DNA of 38,647 nt, taken from JAJDFU01 sp964641965. GTDB taxonomy: Bacteria > Bacteroidota > Bacteroidia > Chitinophagales > Saprospiraceae. Position numbers and translations under genes: made by a program. Below are positions 1-6,839 of this stretch, piece by piece (position 1 is the stretch's first letter; every line of letters begins with the position of its first letter). The notes under the pieces are model-generated. The model was not told the DNA's origin and made no database searches. It saw nothing but the letters and a program-made list of their open reading frames with translations. Where the stretch lies: assembly GCA_964641965.1 (NCBI GenBank), contig CAZXLD010000047.1, positions 1-38,647 of the forward strand. The letters run 5' to 3'.

Positions 1-66
1 CTTTTTATACCTCCGAATGGCCTAAAAAAGGCTTTTTCAGGGACGACTATTTACAGGCTGGAATAA

Positions 67-92
67 AAAAAGCGGCCCAAAAGCCGCTTTTT
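67..92. terminator. Bidirectional intrinsic terminator
   Basis: The stem AGCGGC (71-76) pairs with GCCGCT (83-88) and is extended by an A-tract on the left and a T-tract on the right, so either strand reads as a GC stem followed by U residues. The gene it serves lies outside the window. Confidence 0.6.
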
Positions 93-175
93 GTAAACGA
101 TTTGTAAACGATCAAAAATCAAGGCTTCTAAATCACTGTTTTTCAATCACTTACGAATAGATAAAACTAAAATAA

Positions 176-194
176 GTCGGGATGACTGGATTCG
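176..194. repeat. Duplicate of tRNA-Pro 3' end (att-like)
   Basis: GTCGGGATGACTGGATTCG at 176-194 is identical over 19 bp to 344-362, which is the acceptor-stem and T-arm end of tRNA-Pro. The copy lies 168 bp beyond the intact gene on its 3' side. Such duplications are typical of integrase attachment sites at tRNA 3' ends, but no integrase is in the window. Confidence 0.5.
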
Positions 195-236
195 CTCCCT
201 TCGGTCACTGATCCAGAAGGGGGGGGGCGCCAATCA

Positions 237-267
237 AAGCCTTTGCCTATGGCAGTCGGGCTTTTTT
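237..267 (+). terminator. Terminator-like hairpin
   Basis: AAGCC (237-241) pairs with GGCTT (259-263), and an inner TGCC (244-247) pairs with GGCA (251-254). A run of six T residues follows at 262-267. No plus-strand gene is visible upstream, so it may be a relic of a duplicated tRNA terminator. Confidence 0.35.
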
Positions 268-301
268 CTGACTTGTCTTTGAGCGGGCTCAGCCAAGCCC
301 T

Positions 302-331
302 AAAAAAAGCCCGCTCGGCGAAGCCGAGAAG
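302..331 (-). terminator. Terminator of tRNA-Pro
   Basis: Read on the minus strand, AGCC-TT-CTCGGC-TTC-GCCGAG-CG-GGCT folds into one stem (plus positions 308-331) and is followed by seven T residues. It begins about 14 nt after the tRNA-Pro 3' end and is a canonical intrinsic terminator. Confidence 0.7.
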
Positions 332-344
332 GCTTTTGATTGGG

Positions 345-419
345 TCGGGATGACTGGATTCGAACCAGCGACCTCACGCCCCCCAGACGTGCACTCTAAC
401 CGGGCTGAGCTACATCCCG
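345..419 (-). tRNA. tRNA-Pro (anticodon GGG)
   Basis: The minus strand folds as a full cloverleaf. The acceptor CGGGATG pairs with CATCCCG, and the discriminator base is A. The D-arm is GCTC...GAGT, the anticodon stem is CACGT/GCGTG with loop CTGGGGG (anticodon GGG), and the T-arm is GCTGG-TTCGAAT-CCAGT (5 bp, with a G-T wobble). No CCA is encoded. A terminator follows directly. Confidence 0.93.
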
Positions 420-528
420 TAAGCTGCCTCTGGCAGCAGTTTTTAGTCGTGAGGTATTCGTTCTTAGTTGAGAAATAAAACATAGGAGGTGCCAACAACT
501 AAGCATTCAAAACTATTAACTCAAAACT

Positions 529-543
529 GCCGACTCCGTCGGC
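529..543 (-). terminator. Short terminator after tRNA-Val
   Basis: On the minus strand GCCGAC-GGA-GTCGGC forms a perfect 6-bp hairpin followed by AGTTTT, 4 nt after the tRNA-Val 3' end. The stem is short but well placed. Confidence 0.45.
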
Positions 544-546
544 TAG

Positions 547-621
547 TGGGTAGTGGCGGATTCGAACCGCCGACCTCATGTCTGTCAAACATGCGCTCTA
601 AACCAACTGAGCTAACCACCC
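547..621 (-). tRNA. tRNA-Val (anticodon GAC)
   Basis: This is a full minus-strand cloverleaf. The acceptor GGGTGGT pairs with ACTACCC (one G-U) and is followed by A. The D-arm is GCTC...GAGC, the anticodon stem CATGT/ACATG carries the loop TTGACAG (anticodon GAC), and the T-arm is GGCGG-TTCGAAT-CCGCC. CCA is not encoded. It lies 127 bp upstream of tRNA-Pro on the same strand; each gene has its own terminator-like hairpin. Confidence 0.93.
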
Positions 622-793
622 ATGCACTCCCTCCAATCGATTTTCTCACCCATTTTTTAAGAGCGAATGCAAAAATAACGCTTTTTCGGCGTATTTCAAC
701 ACCTAATTCCTGGCTTTGCCCAAACTAAAATTGGATATGTCCAGTTAATTATCTGTGGAATCGGTCGTAAATTATTTGTACAAATCACCCTAC

Positions 794-1096
794 ATGGCCC
801 TAAATATAAAGTCCTGTTCTCATTTAGAAGCAGTAAGCACCCTGAGGAAGGCCAACGCCTACGAATGTGCAGCATGCGTTAAAAGTGGGGACCGCTGGGT
901 ACACCTTCGCACTTGCCAGGAATGCGGCATCACCCTATGTTGCGACTCTTCTCCCAACAAGCATGCCACCCAGCATTTCCATAGTCACCAACACCCTGTT
1001 ATTGCCTCCGCCGAACCAGGCGAATACTGGCTTTGGTGTTACGCAGATCGAACCTTTGCAGAATATGATCCGGCGGCATTTAATGTGGCATCCTAA
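794..1096 (+). CDS. UBP-type zinc finger domain protein
   Basis: This 100-aa protein is almost entirely a UBP-type zinc finger (zf-UBP). Candidate ligands are C8, H10, C25, C28, C41, C44, C50, H57, H61, H63 and H67, arranged as C.H - CAAC - CQEC - CC - H-rich, which is the family order. In eukaryotes this fold binds the free C-terminal Gly-Gly of ubiquitin; stand-alone bacterial versions are common but their ligand is not established. The ATG at 794 was preferred to an in-frame GTG at 755 because the domain begins immediately after it. The gene is monocistronic, with a strong terminator 50 bp downstream. Confidence 0.85.
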   Translation: MALNIKSCSHLEAVSTLRKANAYECAACVKSGDRWVHLRTCQECGITLCCDSSPNKHATQHFHSHQHPVIASAEPGEYWLWCYADRTFAEYDPAAFNVAS

Positions 1097-1145
1097 CCCG
1101 TTTCAACGAACCAAAGAGCATTGTTTTCATACTAATCCAATGTAG

Positions 1146-1174
1146 AGGTCGTGGCCAATGGTCGCGGCCTTTTT
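1146..1174 (+). terminator. Terminator of the zinc-finger gene
   Basis: AGGTCGTGGCC (1146-1156) pairs with GGTCGCGGCCT (1160-1170) over 11 bp, including three G-U pairs, around an AAT loop, followed by TTTT. It separates the zinc-finger gene from the next gene and argues against GTG starts upstream of 1226 for that gene. Confidence 0.75.
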
Positions 1175-1225
1175 CTTTGCCTTATTTTGGCCACAGGATT
1201 TCTTTCTGTCAAACGAGTGAAGCAT

Positions 1226-1870
1226 ATGAACCAAAGCACTTCCCCCAAGCTCATTACCCCTTGGAAAAGAATTAACCGGTTTATCCAAACCACTGTGCTG
1301 GGTGGACTAGTCGTTGTTTTGCCCGCCACCTTATTCTTGCTAGTAGTCAAGTATTCCTTTGACCTGGTCAGTATTCTACTTGACCCCATCAAACAACTTA
1401 TTGATTTTCCAGGGATTCACAATTTCCTGATCGACCTGATCGCCCTTGGATTAGTGCTGACAGCCTTCTTTCTGATAGGACTCGTGATACAAACCCGATT
1501 GGGCAACCAACTCATATTATACCTGGAAAATCGACTGCTGGGGCCCCTACCCTTCTACACCCTGATCCGAGATACGGTACAACAACTTTTCAGCAAAAAT
1601 AGGACGCCTTTCAGCAAAGTGGTGCTGATACAGCTGTTCAATAGCGAGACCTTAATGACCGGATTTGTAGCCGCTGAATCGGATACTTATCTGACAGTTT
1701 TTGTACCCACCGGCCCCAACCCGACCAATGGCTTTATCTTTCATGTGAAACCGGATCAGGTCCAATATGTAGACGTAAAACCGGAGGCCGCTATGCGAAC
1801 AGTGATTGGTGTAGGTACCGGATCTGAGATTCTATTCGCCAATCCGGCAAAAATAAATCCTGATGGATAG
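1226..1870 (+). CDS. DUF502 family membrane protein
   Basis: This 214-aa protein matches the DUF502 family. It has two transmembrane segments (about residues 22-45 and 66-90) with a short loop between them, then the family-typical stretch GPLPFYTLIRDTVQQL near residue 106. A soluble beta-rich C-terminal half contains FVPTGPNPTNGFIFHV. The biochemical role of DUF502 is unknown; it is an inner-membrane protein in bacteria and plants. The ATG at 1226 was chosen because an in-frame GTG at 1151 lies inside the preceding terminator. No operon partner is present. Confidence 0.85.
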   Translation: MNQSTSPKLITPWKRINRFIQTTVLGGLVVVLPATLFLLVVKYSFDLVSILLDPIKQLIDFPGIHNFLIDLIALGLVLTAFFLIGLVIQTRLGNQLILYLENRLLGPLPFYTLIRDTVQQLFSKNRTPFSKVVLIQLFNSETLMTGFVAAESDTYLTVFVPTGPNPTNGFIFHVKPDQVQYVDVKPEAAMRTVIGVGTGSEILFANPAKINPDG

Positions 1871-2170
1871 GCATTCGATAACGCATTCAACTTCTGCTTT
1901 TTCCAATTATCATTCACCCACCCAAAACTCTTTACAAATCGTTAAAGTTTGAGAAATACCCATTTTATAGGCGGTATTTCTCTGCTTGCCATGCAGAATA
2001 GTATACTTTTTTTACACATTTCATTATATTGCGTTTTACAATAAGATTTGTAGGTTCGACTTACGGTCTTGTATGAAAGCAACGCGCTACCTTTAGCCTT
2101 TCCTTCCAGTTTGAGGATCATGATATTGTGGGCATTTTCCAAACAAGTCCAAATTTGTTAATTGTTTCTC
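1871..2170. other. Intergenic region, no gene seen
   Basis: The stretch holds a perfect 8-bp inverted repeat, GAAATACC (1952-1959) / GGTATTTC (1972-1979), with a 12-nt loop and no T-tract. A minus-strand open frame across 1942-2142 has no domain, no neighbour logic and low-complexity lysine-rich content, and was not called. Confidence 0.4.
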
Positions 2171-2239
2171 CAAGCTGGATAACTGGTTTGCTACCAGGCC
2201 TATCCTGGCTATTAGGCTCAGCTTGCTTTTTTGTTTTTT
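2171..2239 (+). ncRNA. Putative structured RNA, three-way junction with U-rich tail
   Basis: Three nested or adjacent stems can be drawn. The outer stem is CAAGCTG (2171-2177) with CAGCTTG (2219-2225). One inner hairpin is CTGGT (2183-2187) with ACCAG (2193-2197). A second is GCCTA (2198-2202) with TAGGC (2213-2217). A U-rich tail (2227-2239, TTTTTTGTTTTTT) follows. The whole ends 115 bp before a small ORF. It could be a small RNA with an intrinsic terminator or a leader or attenuator element for that ORF. It does not match a riboswitch class that I recognise. Confidence 0.4.
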
Positions 2240-2354
2240 CTAAAGACCATTGCCTGCATGGGCAGTACAAAATGCTTATCAAGCGAAAAGAGTGCACGAC
2301 CTGATACCAACTGGTTGGACATTCATTTCTGTTCGTTTAATTGAATTTGTGATT

Positions 2355-2570
2355 ATGGCATCTAAAAAAAATTTTACACCGGGTAAAGGCAAGTATTATT
2401 TCACTGTGAAAGCAGCGCCGAACAATATAACGATGTATAGAAAGTCCCGGGATCAGGCTATTGAAACCTATCAACACTACAAGAAGGTAGGTAAGGATAT
2501 AGAATGGCTGGGTAAGTGGGATGGTAAAAAGTTCATAGAGAGCACGCCACCCCAGGCGACCGCCGCCTAA
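2355..2570 (+). CDS. Small conserved-looking hypothetical protein (71 aa)
   Basis: This is a basic 71-aa soluble protein with the segment GKYYFTVKAAPN followed by a helix (RDQAIETYQHYKKVGKDIEW) and a second short strand. The strand-helix layout with KYYF.VKA loosely recalls DUF1508/YegP-type modules, but the match is too weak to name. The ATG at 2355 was chosen because the frame upstream (from 2250) runs through leader sequence. A structured-RNA-like element lies upstream and a strong terminator downstream, which supports an independent real transcription unit. Confidence 0.65.
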   Translation: MASKKNFTPGKGKYYFTVKAAPNNITMYRKSRDQAIETYQHYKKVGKDIEWLGKWDGKKFIESTPPQATAA

Positions 2571-2592
2571 CCCAGGACTTTACTTCATCAAG

Positions 2593-2628
2593 AAAATGGC
2601 CGCATCGGTAAGATGACGGCCATTTTTT
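2593..2628 (+). terminator. Intrinsic terminator
   Basis: AAAATGGCCG (2593-2602) pairs with CGGCCATTTT (2617-2626), with further inner pairing CATC/GATG, and the T-run extends to 2628. It lies 23 bp after the stop of the 71-aa ORF. Confidence 0.85.
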
Positions 2629-2680
2629 GTTGCAGGAGCTTTGTTAGGTTAAAATAGTTAAACAAAAAGTGCCTCAACTG

Positions 2681-2709
2681 TTGACAGCAGAGAAAACTTT
2701 TGATATTTT
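2681..2709 (+). promoter_or_regulatory. Candidate promoter (TTGACA-N17-TATTTT)
   Basis: TTGACA (2681-2686), a 17-bp spacer and TATTTT (2704-2709) resemble a sigma-70 consensus promoter 112 bp upstream of the next gene. Bacteroidota promoters usually look different (TTTG / TAnnTTTG), so this may be coincidence in an AT-rich gap. Confidence 0.25.
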
Positions 2710-2820
2710 CCTTTTAAGATCAAGGAGTTAGCTATTTACAAAATACTCGAAACCGGTTTTCTAGTGTTTCTGTGTGGACCTAGCCTGCTCCTTGTTCCAA
2801 AATTGTAACCAGCATCCACC

Positions 2821-3237
2821 ATGAACACACAAACGCTTCACCATCTCGCGCTTGAAAATCTCCGCGTAGGGGCTGCTATTTCCAGATTTGCCCAACAAGC
2901 TCCGACCAAATCTTTCTGCTGTGGCCTGATGGACCATCTCATTCAATTTCATCAGGTAAATGCCGAACGCCTGGGCGACGCTTCCTCCACCGATGCTTCC
3001 CATGCCGAAGCTGCTCTGTCTTCGAGTTCTTCTGATAGCGCTGTTCCCCCTTCAGTACGCTCCGCTTTACATAGCTGCCAACAACTCCAATGGGAATTGA
3101 TAAAAAAATACCAGACCGTTTTACAACAAGGGGAAAACTTATCTCCAACGGATCGCGCTCAGCTAGAAGACCAATTTAGAGAGTTGCAGAAGTGGGTCAC
3201 CGGATTTGAATACAATGCCTCCATTGAATTTCGATAA
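2821..3237 (+). CDS. Helical hypothetical protein (138 aa)
   Basis: I do not recognise a named family. The product is 138 aa, soluble and predicted helical. An N-terminal helix pair contains FCCGLMDHLIQFHQVNAERL, a Ser/Asp-rich linker spans about residues 55-80, and two C-terminal amphipathic helices follow. The spacing LxxNLxxG...HLxxFHxxxAERL recalls small ferritin-like/DUF2383-type four-helix bundles, but this is only an impression. It starts a short plus-strand pair with the next ORF, 58 bp downstream. Confidence 0.6.
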   Translation: MNTQTLHHLALENLRVGAAISRFAQQAPTKSFCCGLMDHLIQFHQVNAERLGDASSTDASHAEAALSSSSSDSAVPPSVRSALHSCQQLQWELIKKYQTVLQQGENLSPTDRAQLEDQFRELQKWVTGFEYNASIEFR

Positions 3238-3295
3238 GGATCGGCTTTTCCTGATTTGGTTGTCTTTTCTACACCTCCAAGAAAAAAGCGTACCC

Positions 3296-3763
3296 ATGAT
3301 CCAAGAAAATGTAATAACCCTCCTTAATAATCTTTACTTCAGGCACCGCCTATCAGCTCAACAATACAGAGAAATCACCAAGCGCCTACCTCCTTCAGCT
3401 GGACTTGGTTTTTATCTCGAGAACTTAACTACTTATCGGGAAGAGCTGGCCAGCAGCACTCTGGAAAAGCTTCAACATTTCCCCGCTCACGGCAGGCAAC
3501 CTTCTTCGAATCGAAACAATTACTTGAGCCTGCATTGGAAAGCGGCAGAAGAGGCTATCAGCCGCCAGGATGCATCTAGGTTGCGGGATTTATGCTCTAG
3601 AAATGAAGAAAGCCTGTCCAGCTATTTAGAACAAATGCTCACCCAACGTGATTGGCAGCGCAATATCCGTTTGGAACTGGAAAGGCAATTAAACAAAAAC
3701 AGAAGTGTCCTTTTCTGGGCCGAAAAACGTCCTCAGCAACCCTTCATAAACAATAGAGTCTAA
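3296..3763 (+). CDS. Helical hypothetical protein (155 aa)
   Basis: This soluble helical protein of unknown function begins MIQENVITLLNNLYF and is rich in Leu, Arg and Gln. Its first 60 residues (LLNNL..R..LSAQQYREI...LENLTTYREEL) follow the same helix-turn-helix rhythm as the preceding gene, so the two could be diverged paralogues of a DUF2383/ferritin-like bundle. In-frame starts at 3206 (TTG) and 3215 (ATG) would overlap the upstream gene by at least 23 bp; the ATG at 3296 leaves a clean gap and starts at the first helix. The 3' end overlaps the convergent gene by 4 bp. Confidence 0.55.
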   Translation: MIQENVITLLNNLYFRHRLSAQQYREITKRLPPSAGLGFYLENLTTYREELASSTLEKLQHFPAHGRQPSSNRNNYLSLHWKAAEEAISRQDASRLRDLCSRNEESLSSYLEQMLTQRDWQRNIRLELERQLNKNRSVLFWAEKRPQQPFINNRV

Positions 3764-4113
3764 TCCTGGTCCACCGGAAGTGGTTCAGTAGCTTTTTCCT
3801 TAGGGGTATTGATATAATCCAGGAGCATATCTAATCCTTGGTGACTCATGCGACGCCAAAAGTTGGATTGACTGCTGTTGGAAGTGGCGGACAAAGCAGA
3901 ACTGCTGGTCCTTCCATTGAGCAGCCCGGCCAGAAAAGTTTGGCCAGACCGCAAAGCAACTCCTTTCAACAAACCTAATCCAGCTTTGGCAATAAGTTGA
4001 TGCGGCCGATAACGCTCAAAATGTTGAAGACTGCGCTGTAGCTGCCCTTCTACTAAATGAATCTCTTTTTTTAATTCCGCTTTCCGCTCCTGTAATTCTT
4101 GAAATGCATTCAT
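3760..4113 (-). CDS. Coiled-coil/hydrophobic small protein, YqjK-like position
   Basis: This 117-aa protein starts with a charged coiled coil (FQELQERKAELKKEIHLVE) and is followed by a moderately hydrophobic Gly/Leu segment (about residues 43-68) and a Ser-rich, then polar tail. No family was recognised by sequence. Its place as the third gene of the unit, after a YtxH protein and a holin-X-like protein, and its coiled-coil plus hydrophobic layout resemble E. coli YqjK, the third partner of the ribosome-tethering YqjD/YqjE set. It lies 9 bp after the preceding gene and is presumably co-transcribed. Confidence 0.6.
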   Translation of the reverse strand: MNAFQELQERKAELKKEIHLVEGQLQRSLQHFERYRPHQLIAKAGLGLLKGVALRSGQTFLAGLLNGRTSSSALSATSNSSQSNFWRRMSHQGLDMLLDYINTPKEKATEPLPVDQD

Positions 4114-4122
4114 AGGTCCATT

Positions 4123-4470
4123 CTATTCATCAAGAGATCGGATAGCGTTACTCAACAACGGATTCTGAATCAGTGGTTTTCGAAAAGCGAGAATAACCAA
4201 TCCGATAAAAGTATAGAGCCCGGCCAAGATCAAGAATGCTTCGGAATAGGACCCCAGTTGCCGACCCAAATAAAAACCAAAGGCAAGGGTTAACAGTCCA
4301 AGCACAAACCCGCCAATCGTTACCAGGAGTATTAAGGTAACTGCAAAAGAAAGGCCCATGGCATACTTTTCCAAGGCTTCCAAGCGAGCCAATTCAATAC
4401 GTTTTTCGACATAAGCTTTCAGATAACCATAGGACTCACCAAGGTCTTCCAAGAGTTTTTCTTGCTCCAT
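4123..4470 (-). CDS. Phage-holin-family (holin-X/YqjE-like) membrane protein
   Basis: This 115-aa protein has an amphipathic N-terminal helix (residues 1-35, KRIELARLEALEKY), two strongly hydrophobic transmembrane helices (about 38-65 and 74-95) with a short loop GRQLGSYSEA, and a short polar tail. This is the layout of the Actinobacterial holin-X/YqjE superfamily, found in many non-phage chromosomes. These proteins sit in the inner membrane and are commonly stress-associated. It is the middle gene of the unit with the YtxH protein (21 bp upstream) and the coiled-coil protein (9 bp downstream). Confidence 0.8.
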   Translation of the reverse strand: MEQEKLLEDLGESYGYLKAYVEKRIELARLEALEKYAMGLSFAVTLILLVTIGGFVLGLLTLAFGFYLGRQLGSYSEAFLILAGLYTFIGLVILAFRKPLIQNPLLSNAIRSLDE

Positions 4471-4491
4471 AAGAGTAATACTTTGCAGCCG

Positions 4492-4857
4492 CTAGGATTC
4501 TTTTCCTGCTTCTATGTTTCCACGTGCTTTGTCAACTCCCTTTTTAAAGCTGCTGACCGACTTTTCCACAACCGAATCGATTCGGTCAGCCGTATCATGG
4601 GTCCCCTTTTTTACAGACTCTTCCACGTGGTCGGCCACTACTTTGCTTTGCTCCAAAAGCTGATCAATTTTGCCCGATAGATGAGCCAATTCATTCGAGG
4701 CCTTATGTTGTACATCGTCTCCTATCTGTTGCAATTTACGGCCGGCTTCACTGGTCAGTTCCCGACCTCGGTCCGATGCTAGAAAATAACCGGCTACTCC
4801 ACCTAGAAAAAGACCTAGTCCGAAGGCCAGTCCTGCGCGATCACTATTGTTTGACAT
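4492..4857 (-). CDS. YtxH domain-containing protein
   Basis: This 121-aa protein has an N-terminal glycine-rich transmembrane helix (GLAFGLGLFLGGVAGYFLA, about residues 9-27) directly followed by SDRGRELTSEAGRKL, the hallmark of YtxH. A long charged amphipathic helix continues to the C-terminus. YtxH and DUF883/YqjD proteins are membrane-anchored with a cytoplasmic helical tail and are usually stress or stationary-phase induced. It is the first gene of a three-gene minus-strand unit. Confidence 0.85.
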   Translation of the reverse strand: MSNNSDRAGLAFGLGLFLGGVAGYFLASDRGRELTSEAGRKLQQIGDDVQHKASNELAHLSGKIDQLLEQSKVVADHVEESVKKGTHDTADRIDSVVEKSVSSFKKGVDKARGNIEAGKES

Positions 4858-4990
4858 GTTAGTATGGATTTTTACTTATTGAAAACTATAAAATTCGCAT
4901 TTGTTCTCTTTTAGGACCAGGAATTCGAATCCAACTTGTCCTAAACGAAAACCGTACTACCGAAGAAGGTATAAAAAATAGGGTTTCGGC

Positions 4991-6115
4991 TCAATGATCT
5001 TTCTTACGGAAAAGTCTACTCAAACGATACCTTTCCGCGTCAAATTGATTGAAAAAACGATCTTGCTCTGCATAGATATTCCTGTCCAGCAGTTGAGCTA
5101 TGGGCTCCAGGGGTGGAATATGTTGCATGGTTACTTTCAAGGAAGCAAGTACCGGTAATGCCAGGATCAGTCCGCTGATCCCCCAGAGCATCCCTCCGAT
5201 CAACAGACTAATAATAGCCGCCAGAGGATTGATGTCTACCTTACCGCCTACGACTTTGGGTGTAATGAAATTGCCTTCAATGTTTTGAACGGTGAAATAA
5301 AAGGCCACTACCGCTGCCGGTTGCCACCACGTTCCGGTTGTGGCGAGGGCATACAGGAAGGGAAGCGTCCCACCCAGAGTAGTCCCCACATAAGGAATAA
5401 TAGCCAGAAAAGCCGCCAGAAACCCCCAGAATACAGGATAGTCAATTCCAATCAACCATAAACCCAGGGTATTCAAAATGCCGAGAATGCCCATCACCAA
5501 CAGCATCCCGTACAGGTATTGCCGGGTCATTTCCTGGACTGTCTCCAATATGGAACGGACCCCATCTCTGGCCGCAGGTTCGAATTGAATCAGAATAAAA
5601 TTTTTGAACGATTTTCGGTACAAGAGAATGAAAAAAGTGAAGATGGCCACCAGTACAATGCCTGCTAATACAATGGACGAAGAAGACAGGCTGGTTCTTA
5701 AAATCCCGATTCCTCCGTCCACCAGCGTCGTGATCGAAAAATCCTCTCCCTCCAACAATTGATCCAGATCAACCGAAAAGAAAGACTCCACAAACTTCAA
5801 CACTCCCTCTACCCCCCTAGCTAATCGAGCCCCAATATTTTCAATATCCCTAAAAACGACCGCCAATTGATAGGAGAAGATGGAGAGCAAGATCAAAATG
5901 GGTAATAAGGCGATCAGAAAAGCAAGCAAAATGGCTATCGGTTGGGAGCGGAGTCGGTTTTCCCAAAATACGCTTAAGGGCTTCAACATAAAAGCGAAAA
6001 GAATGCTGAAGGCCAGGGGAGCAAGGATAAACTGGCCGATGTAAAGCAGATAACCCAGCAAGACAATAACCAACAAAAAATTGGCTAACCGACTAAAGCT
6101 TAAATGACTACCCAT
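4991..6115 (-). CDS. AI-2E family transporter (permease)
   Basis: This 374-aa inner-membrane protein shows the AI-2E/UPF0118 architecture: two N-terminal hydrophobic helix pairs (about 12-75), a large loop (about 90-145), then the conserved C-terminal block containing FWGFLAAFLAIIPYVG, the family signature IPYVG, and GNFITPKVVGGKVDINPL. Members export varied solutes (autoinducer-2 in TqsA, or act as Na+/H+ antiporters), so the substrate cannot be read from sequence. It is separated by 133 bp from the YtxH unit on the same strand and may be read with it or alone. Confidence 0.88.
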   Translation of the reverse strand: MGSHLSFSRLANFLLVIVLLGYLLYIGQFILAPLAFSILFAFMLKPLSVFWENRLRSQPIAILLAFLIALLPILILLSIFSYQLAVVFRDIENIGARLARGVEGVLKFVESFFSVDLDQLLEGEDFSITTLVDGGIGILRTSLSSSSIVLAGIVLVAIFTFFILLYRKSFKNFILIQFEPAARDGVRSILETVQEMTRQYLYGMLLVMGILGILNTLGLWLIGIDYPVFWGFLAAFLAIIPYVGTTLGGTLPFLYALATTGTWWQPAAVVAFYFTVQNIEGNFITPKVVGGKVDINPLAAIISLLIGGMLWGISGLILALPVLASLKVTMQHIPPLEPIAQLLDRNIYAEQDRFFNQFDAERYRLSRLFRKKDH

Positions 6116-6180
6116 TCGAACAGTTTATCAAAAGCAATTTATTGATCCAGGCTGCGTATGGATCAAGGTAAGGAATTCAG

Positions 6181-6275
6181 GTGGATGTTGTGGAGGCTAT
6201 AGATGCTTTAAAAGCTGTGGATGCTGCGGTTACTGTGGATACTGTGGTTGTAGAAGCTGGGGCTGTAGAGGATTG
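6181..6275 (+). repeat. Degenerate GCTGTGGAT-type tandem repeat
   Basis: About ten imperfect copies of a 6-12 bp motif around CTGTGGAT/GCTGTAGA fill this stretch, 62 bp upstream of the four-helix-bundle gene. One frame stays open to a stop at 6289-6291 and would read a Val/Asp/Ala-rich peptide, but it lacks a good start and looks like simple-sequence DNA. Confidence 0.5.
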
Positions 6276-6337
6276 GACAATAAAAAAATAAAAGGGTGTG
6301 GAAATTCTGTTTTTTCATGCTCTTCCTAAAAAAGAAG

Positions 6338-6745
6338 ATGAGTTATCAGAAACTGGAAATCTGGCAGATGGCGAAACAACTAGCTATTGGCTTACACTCC
6401 AAGACTCTTCAATTGCCGACTTTTGAACACTATGAACAAGGCAGGCAAATCAGAAGGTCTACCAAATCAGTAGGGGCTAATATTGTGGAAGGATACGGAA
6501 GAAAATACTACAAAAAAGACTTTATCCGATTTATCATCTATGCTTTGGCTTCCAATGATGAGAGTATTTACCATTTGGAATTACTTTTCGAAACAGGTTC
6601 ATTAAAAAGTGAATTGACTGATAATGACCTCAGAACGAGAATGATTAAATTAGGGATAAAGCTTAATAACTTTCTTCATGCCCTACAACGTGAACACAAC
6701 AGTCTAAAAGAACCCATTGCACCATATGATCCAATAGCTTCTTAG
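6338..6745 (+). CDS. Four helix bundle protein (23S rRNA IVP family)
   Basis: This 135-aa protein matches the four-helix-bundle family found as intervening-sequence proteins in 23S rRNA genes and as Avd-like proteins beside diversity-generating retroelements. Signatures are KLEIWQMAKQLAI at the N-terminus, QIRRSTKSVGANIVEGYGRK in the centre and ESIYHLELLFETG further on. Members form basic pentameric bundles thought to bind nucleic acid. No rRNA or reverse transcriptase is nearby, so this is a solitary copy, as is common in Bacteroidota. The ATG at 6338 is chosen over an upstream frame extension (6296) because the domain starts there. It is flanked by repeats on both sides. Confidence 0.88.
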   Translation: MSYQKLEIWQMAKQLAIGLHSKTLQLPTFEHYEQGRQIRRSTKSVGANIVEGYGRKYYKKDFIRFIIYALASNDESIYHLELLFETGSLKSELTDNDLRTRMIKLGIKLNNFLHALQREHNSLKEPIAPYDPIAS

Positions 6746-6802
6746 CATCAAACATCGCGACGAACTTGTGCTAATAAGGCGATAGCCTCCGTCAGTGGTC
6801 GC
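6743..6802 (+). repeat. Direct repeat copy 1, downstream of four-helix-bundle gene
   Basis: This 60-bp unit beginning with the stop codon of the gene (TAGCATC...) is repeated at 6840-6899 with four mismatches. The unit contains GGCGATAGCC and ends in GTCGC, which can pair with its own GCGAC. Confidence 0.8.
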
Positions 6803-6839
6803 TAGCATCAGCAAAGCGAGCAGCAATAGTATCACGAAG

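Larger units (their letters stand above)
1..344. other. Non-coding leader region with terminators and repeats
   Basis: No convincing gene is present. The stretch holds several terminator-like hairpins (listed separately), a tandem copy of TTTGTAAACGAT at about 90-112, and a second copy of the tRNA-Pro 3' end at 176-194. The segment 231-343 is bounded by near-inverted repeats (CAATCAAAGCC at 231-241, GGCTTTTGATTG at 331-342). It looks like debris of small duplications next to a tRNA gene. Confidence 0.5.

Noticed and set aside
423..444. Hairpin GCTGCC-TCT-GGCAGC followed by TTTTT on the plus strand between the two tRNAs
   Set aside because: The T-run is on the strand opposite to both tRNA genes and no plus-strand gene precedes it, so no function is assigned.
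1942..2142. Minus-strand 66-codon open frame
   Set aside because: No domain, no signal peptide and no neighbour support; it spans a hairpin and looks non-coding.
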